Shown here in pieces: positions 23,781 through 28,739 of a stretch of DNA of 28,739 bases; the first letter of the stretch is position 1, and every line of letters starts with the position of its first letter. A program made the position numbers and the translations under genes. The notes beneath the pieces are model-generated. The model worked only from the letters and a program-made list of their open reading frames with translations, was not told the DNA's origin and searched no databases. This DNA comes from an uncultured Clostridia bacterium (GTDB taxonomy: Bacteria > Bacillota > Clostridia > Saccharofermentanales > DTU023), in NCBI GenBank assembly GCA_947254895.1, contig CAMYEY010000007.1, positions 1 through 28,739 on the forward strand, written 5' to 3'.

Positions 23781-24791
23781 ATGAGTAAATTAAAAGCAGA
23801 AGTTGTTTTGACCGGTGATAGGCCTACGGGTCGTCTCCACATAGGCCACTATGTTGGTTCTTTAAAGCAGAGAGTTAAGATGCAGGATGAGTATGATACC
23901 TGCTATCTTATGATTGCGGATATGCAGGCCCTAACAGATAATGCCCACGATGTGGCTAAGGTCAAAGAGAGTGTCCTTGAGGTTAGCTATGATTATCTGG
24001 CTTGTGGTATTGATCCGGAAAAGACAACAATCTTTATCCAATCCCTCATTCCGGAACTGACTGAATTTACTGTTCTCTATATGAACTTCGTTACTTTGGC
24101 TAGATTGCTGAGAAATCCAACCGTCAAAAGTGAACTGGAGATGCGAGAATTTGGCAACTCTATTCCAAGTGGTTTTTTAAATTATCCTATCAGTCAAGCA
24201 GCTGATATTACGGCCTTTTCTGCTAGCCTTATCCCTGTTGGTGATGACCAACTACCCATGCTGGAGCAAACCAATGAGATCGTCCGCCATATTAATCACT
24301 TTTTTAATACGGATATTTTAAAAGAATGTAAGCCGATTTTATCAAAGGTGACCAGGTTGCCTGGGATTGACGGTGGCGCAAAGATGAGTAAGTCTCTTGG
24401 AAACTGCATCTATCTGGCTGATGATAAGGAGACCGTGAGCAAAAAGATTATGAGCATGTTTACCGATCCGGGCCATCTCAGGGTAGAAGATCCCGGCAAG
24501 GTTGAGGGTAACCCGGTCTTTACCTACTTGGATGCTTTTGATCCGGATAAGGAAGAGCTTGAAGCTTGGAAAGCCCATTATCGTAAAGGTGGCCTGGGAG
24601 ACGTTAAGGTTAAACGCAGGTTGGAGAAAATTATGCAGGCTGAGCTTGCTCCTATCCGTGAGAAACGATTGGCTGTTGAACAGAAGCCAAAGCAGGTTAT
24701 GGATATGCTGATTGAATCCAGTCGGGAGACCAGAAAAGTGGCCCAGGAAAAGCTAGCTGAACTTAAAGAGGTTTTGGGTCTGAAATATTAG
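23781..24791 (+). CDS. trpS: Tryptophanyl-tRNA synthetase
   Basis: TrpRS charges tRNA-Trp with tryptophan. The 336-residue product is a normal class I enzyme. The HIGH motif is HIGH at residues 20-23 (GRLHIGHYVG), and the KMSKS motif is KMSKS at 201-205 (GGAKMSKSLGN). Typical stretches are SQAADITAF, LIPVGDDQLPMLEQTNEI and MFTDPGHLRVEDPG. The gene lies 30 bases after hslO, leaving no room for a T-box leader, so tryptophan-specific control is not visible here. Confidence 0.97.
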   Translation: MSKLKAEVVLTGDRPTGRLHIGHYVGSLKQRVKMQDEYDTCYLMIADMQALTDNAHDVAKVKESVLEVSYDYLACGIDPEKTTIFIQSLIPELTEFTVLYMNFVTLARLLRNPTVKSELEMREFGNSIPSGFLNYPISQAADITAFSASLIPVGDDQLPMLEQTNEIVRHINHFFNTDILKECKPILSKVTRLPGIDGGAKMSKSLGNCIYLADDKETVSKKIMSMFTDPGHLRVEDPGKVEGNPVFTYLDAFDPDKEELEAWKAHYRKGGLGDVKVKRRLEKIMQAELAPIREKRLAVEQKPKQVMDMLIESSRETRKVAQEKLAELKEVLGLKY

Positions 24792-24836
24792 CTCATCCGG
24801 CGAGCATTTAGTCTTTTATTAGAGGAGATGGTGCAG

Positions 24837-25823
24837 ATGGACAGACCGCTTTTATGGATTATCGTGCCTTGCTATAACGAATCTGAGGTCCTACCTGTGA
24901 TGGCACCTGAATTTTTAGACAAACTGGAAGACTTGATCTCCCAGACTAAAATTTCTCCGAGTAGCAGGATTCTTTTTGTGGATGACGGTTCTAAGGATGC
25001 TAGCTGGGATATCATCACATGTTTGAGCAGGTCTAATGACCATTTTCTGGGGATCCGGCAGAGTAAGAACCGAGGACACCAGCTGGCACTGTTAGCCGGC
25101 TTGCTTGAGGCTAAAGACCATTGTGATATTACGATTTCAATAGACTGTGATGGCCAGGATGACCTCAATGCCATGGATGAGATGGTAGATCAGTATAGCC
25201 AAGGGGCGGAGATTGTCTACGGTGTGAGGTCCAATAGAGATTCCGACGGCTTTTTAAAGAGGATGACGGCTCAAACTTACTACCGTGTTATGCAATGGAT
25301 GGGAGTAGAGCTTATCTATAACCATGCCGATTACAGATTGGTTAGCAGCAGAGTTTTGGAAAGTTTTGCTGACTATCAAGAGGTTAATGTTTTTTTACGT
25401 GGTATGTTTCCGCTGCTAGGATTTAAGTCCGGTGTCGTCTATTACACAAGACAGGCAAGAGTGTCGGGCAAAAGCCACTATACTCTTGGTAAAATGATGG
25501 GGCTGGCCCTGGATGGTATAACAAGTATGTCTACCAGGCCGATTAATTTCATCGCTTTGCTTGGTTTTATTTCGAGCTTAGTGGGATTTATAGGGATTGT
25601 TTGGGTTCTCGTAACGAAGTTTCTTGGTAAAGCTATTCCGGGTTGGGCGTCTTTGGCTTGTCTAACCTTGTTTATGGCAGGCATCCAGTTACTGAGTTTG
25701 GCAATGATAGGAATCTATGTAGGAAAAAGTTATATGGAAAGTAAGAGGCGGCCCCGCTTTATCATCAGTGATAAAACCTACACTCGCCAAGAGTTTGACA
25801 AGAAAGAGGTTGGTGATGAATAA
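24837..25823 (+). CDS. GtrB-like family 2 glycosyltransferase (polyprenyl-phosphate sugar transfer)
   Basis: The 328-residue product resembles GtrB/dolichol-phosphate-mannose-synthase-type enzymes, which move a sugar from a nucleotide to undecaprenyl phosphate on the inner membrane face. Family 2 motifs are present: VPCYNE (10-15), FVDDGSKDASW (48-57), and DCDGQDDL (103-110) with the metal-binding aspartates. Two C-terminal membrane helices (about 238-262 and 273-298) match GtrB. The ATG at 24837 follows AGAGGAG by nine bases; an ATG at 24828 is too close to that site. The stop overlaps the next gene by eight bases, so the two are translationally coupled. The sugar is probably glucose by analogy with Gtr systems, but this is not certain. 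Confidence 0.9.
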   Translation: MDRPLLWIIVPCYNESEVLPVMAPEFLDKLEDLISQTKISPSSRILFVDDGSKDASWDIITCLSRSNDHFLGIRQSKNRGHQLALLAGLLEAKDHCDITISIDCDGQDDLNAMDEMVDQYSQGAEIVYGVRSNRDSDGFLKRMTAQTYYRVMQWMGVELIYNHADYRLVSSRVLESFADYQEVNVFLRGMFPLLGFKSGVVYYTRQARVSGKSHYTLGKMMGLALDGITSMSTRPINFIALLGFISSLVGFIGIVWVLVTKFLGKAIPGWASLACLTLFMAGIQLLSLAMIGIYVGKSYMESKRRPRFIISDKTYTRQEFDKKEVGDE

Positions 25824-27423
25824 GGAGGGAAGCGGTCTCCCAGTAAGCTTGACCCCAAAATTCAGGAGGCCGCCTGTTGCTGTAGAAGTAGATTTACCTC
25901 GTCGGTTGCCTGACTTTGCCTTTGTCCTCCTCGTTACATATTTTTGGGGCTTGGTCGGCCATGCTTATGGTTTATTGAATGGTTTCTATTCCCATGATGT
26001 CCTCAATGCCTTGATGGCTGATGGAGCAGAAGAAGTCTGGAAGGTACAACTTGGGCGCTTTTTAGTTCCAATATACCGCTATGTTATCCGCAGTAATGTG
26101 ACCTTACCATGGCTCATTGGCTTGATTGCACTTTTCTATATCGCTTGCGCCGTATACTGTACCGTCAAAATATTAAATATCAGCTCCCGTATATCTATAT
26201 TTTTTATAGCTGCAATCTTTTCTGTAAATATTACCACATCAGCCCTTGTAGCTAGTTACCTCTATGAGTTTGATTTCGATATGCTCGCAATGCTCTTCGC
26301 AGCCTTGGCTGTTTTTTGCTGGAAAAAGAGGTGCATATCTTTTTATGTTTTAGCAGTTGTTTTATTAAGTTGTTCGATGGCCTTGTATCAAGCCTACTAT
26401 GCTTTTGCTGCAGGTTTGTTTCTTATTGCTATGATATCTGACCTGATGCGGTCAAGGTCCCGAAAAAAAGTAGTATACGATGGCCTTGTAGCCTTAGCTA
26501 TTTTACTGCTTTCAGCTGTTGTTTACGCCCTGCTCTTGAATTTAGTTTCGGCCTTGACGGACATTCCTTTGGTATCAGGCTATAACGGGATCGGTTCAAT
26601 GTTTGCCGGAGATTTTTCTCTGCAACTATTTGTGGATTGTTATGAGTATTATTTTTGGCAAATGTGTCAACTGATACCTGAGTATTCGCAAATAGTGGAA
26701 TTTGTTATACAGCTTCTAATCTTCTTATGTCTAGCTATAAAGATCAGTTTCTTATACAAGCAAAAAAATCTTGTGCTCGGAGACCTCTTCCTCCTGCTTG
26801 TAATCGGCCTTCTGCTTCCCCTAGCTGTTAATGGTATTTATATTCTATCCGGAGGAATGGTTCATCAATTGATGATATATTCTTTTTACCTTCCTATACT
26901 TTTAATTTTTGTTGAAAGTAGGTTAGATCTCAAGAAGTTTGGCTTAGTCCGTTATAAAAAGCTTGTTAACTATTTTAAATATGCTTTGGTATTTCTTTTT
27001 ATCTGGGGAAATATCGTCAGTGCCAATGTCCTTTATGCCAAAAAAGACCTAGAAACCAGGGCCGTTTATGCTAGGATGATTGACCTGAATAACCGCATCT
27101 CTACCTTGGATGATTATCAGGCTGGGATATCTGAGGTTGCCTTTGTTGGAGAAATGTCTCTGGACTATTTTGACCTTAATCTAGACTATTACATGGTTGC
27201 TGGATCTGATATGTACTCTGCCATACCAAGGTATGGTCACGATTTTTATGATACCTATAAGACCTATTACAAGTATATTTTTCAGGAGAGGATTAATCTA
27301 GCTCCTCATTATACGTGTATGGCCTTGGCAGAAGACCCTCGTGTACGTGGTATGTCAACTTATCCGGGTAAAAACAGTGTTCAAATTATTGATGGTATTT
27401 ATGTTGTAAAATTGAGTGATTAA
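25816..27423 (+). CDS. GtrII-type membrane glucosyltransferase
   Basis: The 535-residue protein has about ten hydrophobic segments and resembles the Glucos_trans_II (GtrII) family, which transfers a sugar from the lipid carrier to a cell-surface glycan outside the membrane. The first extracellular loop contains NGFYSHDVLNAL and WKVQLGRFLVPIYRYVI, matching the family's conserved D...GR region, with acidic candidates for catalysis. LYEFDFDMLAMLFAALAVF is another family-like stretch. A soluble C-terminal part of about 120 residues (from near 410), rich in Tyr and Asp, follows the last helix. The ATG overlaps the GtrB stop in ATGAATAA. No GtrA-type flippase gene is beside it. Confidence 0.8.
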   Translation: MNKEGSGLPVSLTPKFRRPPVAVEVDLPRRLPDFAFVLLVTYFWGLVGHAYGLLNGFYSHDVLNALMADGAEEVWKVQLGRFLVPIYRYVIRSNVTLPWLIGLIALFYIACAVYCTVKILNISSRISIFFIAAIFSVNITTSALVASYLYEFDFDMLAMLFAALAVFCWKKRCISFYVLAVVLLSCSMALYQAYYAFAAGLFLIAMISDLMRSRSRKKVVYDGLVALAILLLSAVVYALLLNLVSALTDIPLVSGYNGIGSMFAGDFSLQLFVDCYEYYFWQMCQLIPEYSQIVEFVIQLLIFLCLAIKISFLYKQKNLVLGDLFLLLVIGLLLPLAVNGIYILSGGMVHQLMIYSFYLPILLIFVESRLDLKKFGLVRYKKLVNYFKYALVFLFIWGNIVSANVLYAKKDLETRAVYARMIDLNNRISTLDDYQAGISEVAFVGEMSLDYFDLNLDYYMVAGSDMYSAIPRYGHDFYDTYKTYYKYIFQERINLAPHYTCMALAEDPRVRGMSTYPGKNSVQIIDGIYVVKLSD

Positions 27424-27473
27424 ACAATTTAGAATAAAATAAAAAGAAAAGTTAGTGAGGAAAGTAAATCTAT

Positions 27474-28739
27474 ATGTGCGGAATTGTTGGATATATCGGA
27501 GACCAGTCTGCTGGACCCATTATTTTGGATGCTCTGGCCAAGCTTGAATACCGGGGTTATGATTCAGCCGGTATAGTTGTTAGAGACGAAGAAAAACCCG
27601 CCTACTTAGTAAAGTCTCTGGGTAAACTGGCAGCTCTGGCTGAAACAACAAATCAGGGTCAGGACTTGCTTGGCAATTGCGGCTTGGGTCATACCAGATG
27701 GGCTACCCATGGTAACCCTAGTCTGGCCAATGCCCATCCCCATGTTAGCGGCAACTGCCCAGTTTCCGGTGTAGGCAGTATAGAATCTGACGTTATCGGG
27801 GTTCACAATGGTATTATCGAAAACTTTAAAGAATTGAAAGATAAATTACTTAAAGCCGGCTATAATTTTTATTCTGAAACTGATTCCGAAGTTCTCATTA
27901 AGCTGATTGATTATTACCGCAAAAAATACCATGGGACAGCACGAGAAAGTTTGGCCAAAGCCTTGATCCGAGTCAAAGGTTCTTACGCTTTAGCAGTTAT
28001 TTTTAAGGATCTACCAGGTGAAATATACATCGCTAGAAAAGACAGCCCCCTGATCATAGGTGTTAACGATCAGGAAACTTTTATTTCATCGGATATACCG
28101 GCGATCTTAAGCCATTGTCGAAATGTCTACTATTTGGAAAATCTGGAGATTGCCCGGTTAACCAAGGGACAAGCTGAGTTTTTTACCCTTTACGGAGACT
28201 CTCTAGAGAAAAAATCAAGTTTTATTGACTGGGATGCAGAAACAGCTGAAAAAGGTAACTATAAGCACTTTATGCTTAAAGAGATCCATGAACAGCCACA
28301 GGTTATAAGAGATAGCTTGGCAGCTTATGTGAAAGAAAAGGACGGGGGTCACTATATCGACTTATCTGACCTTAAACTTGACCAAGAAATGGTTAAGGGA
28401 ATTTCTGAGGTTACTATTGTCGCCTGTGGGTCCGCCTGGCATGTGGGAGTAGCTGCTCAGTATATTATGGAAGAATTTACTGATTTATCCGTAAGGGTGG
28501 AGTTGGCATCAGAATTTCGTTATCGGAAAAGAGCGTTAAACAAATCAGGACTCGTTATTGTAATCAGCCAGTCGGGAGAGACAGCTGATAGCCTAGCCGC
28601 CTTACGCTTGGCCAAGTCCAGGGGGCTTGCGACCTTAGGCATAGTCAATGTTCTAGGTTCTTCTATTGCCCGTGAAGCTGACCACCTGATGCATAGCATG
28701 GCCGGCCCTGAGATCGCTGTTGCAACGACCAAGGCTTAC
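27474..28739 (+). CDS. glmS: Glucosamine-fructose-6-phosphate aminotransferase, 5' part (truncated by window edge)
   Basis: GlmS makes glucosamine-6-phosphate from fructose-6-phosphate and glutamine, the first step to UDP-GlcNAc for the cell wall. The window holds 422 codons, about two-thirds of the usual 600. The N-terminal glutaminase has its nucleophile C2 (MCGIVGYIG), EYRGYDSAG, GHTRWATHG, HNGIIENF and RVKGSYALAV. The isomerase half begins near residue 240, with ACGSAWHVG, SQSGETADSLAALR and VATTKAY before the edge. Between NAHPHVS and VHNGIIENF there is an insert of roughly 12-15 residues that I do not see in common versions. The frame is open to the last base. Only 50 bases separate it from the Gtr gene; AGGAAAG serves as the ribosome binding site. 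Confidence 0.97.
   Translation, partial: MCGIVGYIGDQSAGPIILDALAKLEYRGYDSAGIVVRDEEKPAYLVKSLGKLAALAETTNQGQDLLGNCGLGHTRWATHGNPSLANAHPHVSGNCPVSGVGSIESDVIGVHNGIIENFKELKDKLLKAGYNFYSETDSEVLIKLIDYYRKKYHGTARESLAKALIRVKGSYALAVIFKDLPGEIYIARKDSPLIIGVNDQETFISSDIPAILSHCRNVYYLENLEIARLTKGQAEFFTLYGDSLEKKSSFIDWDAETAEKGNYKHFMLKEIHEQPQVIRDSLAAYVKEKDGGHYIDLSDLKLDQEMVKGISEVTIVACGSAWHVGVAAQYIMEEFTDLSVRVELASEFRYRKRALNKSGLVIVISQSGETADSLAALRLAKSRGLATLGIVNVLGSSIAREADHLMHSMAGPEIAVATTKAY

Noticed and set aside
27424..27473. Possible glmS ribozyme upstream of glmS
   Set aside because: Only 50 AT-rich bases separate the Gtr gene from glmS. The ribozyme core needs well over 100 bases, and its conserved elements are not seen.
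28111..28122. Spo0A-box-like TTGTCGAAA
   Set aside because: It lies inside glmS coding sequence and is explained by the codons; no such box is found in the intergenic regions.

Overview
The window looks like core chromosome of a low-to-moderate GC Gram-positive, most likely an anaerobic member of the Clostridia. Pointers to this are a Spo0A C-terminal-type DNA-binding domain, an LPXTG sortase substrate, formate-tetrahydrofolate ligase, a CdaR/PucR-type regulator next to ftsEX, and TTGACA/TATAAT promoters with AGGAGG-type ribosome binding sites. I cannot name the species. Nearly every gene is on the + strand; the exceptions are a small hydrolase, tRNA-Pro and the Spo0A-C protein. No insertion sequence, prophage, CRISPR array or rRNA is visible, and no gene-free stretch exceeds about 250 bases.

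Layout. 1-3802: the 3' part of ligA, an unknown small membrane protein, a BrnQ-type amino-acid carrier and a pyridoxal/pyridoxamine kinase, closed by a terminator. 3838-5262: a DtxR/MntR-family repressor with altered metal ligands, convergent with an isochorismatase-like hydrolase that lies just downstream of tRNA-Pro(GGG). 5415-6542: the nucleoid protein HU, convergent with a receiver-less Spo0A-C-domain protein; a two-way terminator separates them. 6606-8486: a sortase-anchored surface protein with InlB-type repeats, divergent from the Spo0A-C gene. 8559-14239: a tight translation/secretion series, hisS-aspS-lepB-lepA. 14258-16943: tRNA-Leu(UAG), a Crp/Fnr-family regulator and fhs. 16971-22832: a CdaR-like regulator, ftsE, ftsX, an M23 endopeptidase with a coiled coil, and a CtpA-type S41 protease, which together form a division-associated peptidoglycan-hydrolysis module. 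22854-24791: hslO and trpS. 24837-27423: a two-gene GtrB/GtrII-type surface-glycan glucosylation unit. 27474-end: the 5' two-thirds of glmS.

How the genes fit together. Cell-envelope work dominates the second half: FtsEX presumably gates the secreted M23 hydrolase, CtpA may process an envelope substrate, the Gtr pair decorates a glycan, and GlmS supplies amino sugar. The most unusual items are the stand-alone Spo0A-C protein, the roughly 107-residue charged tail on FtsE, the DtxR-family protein lacking standard metal ligands, and duplicated TTGTGCAAG sites around the CdaR-like promoter. I found no clearly new multi-gene defence or mobile system.
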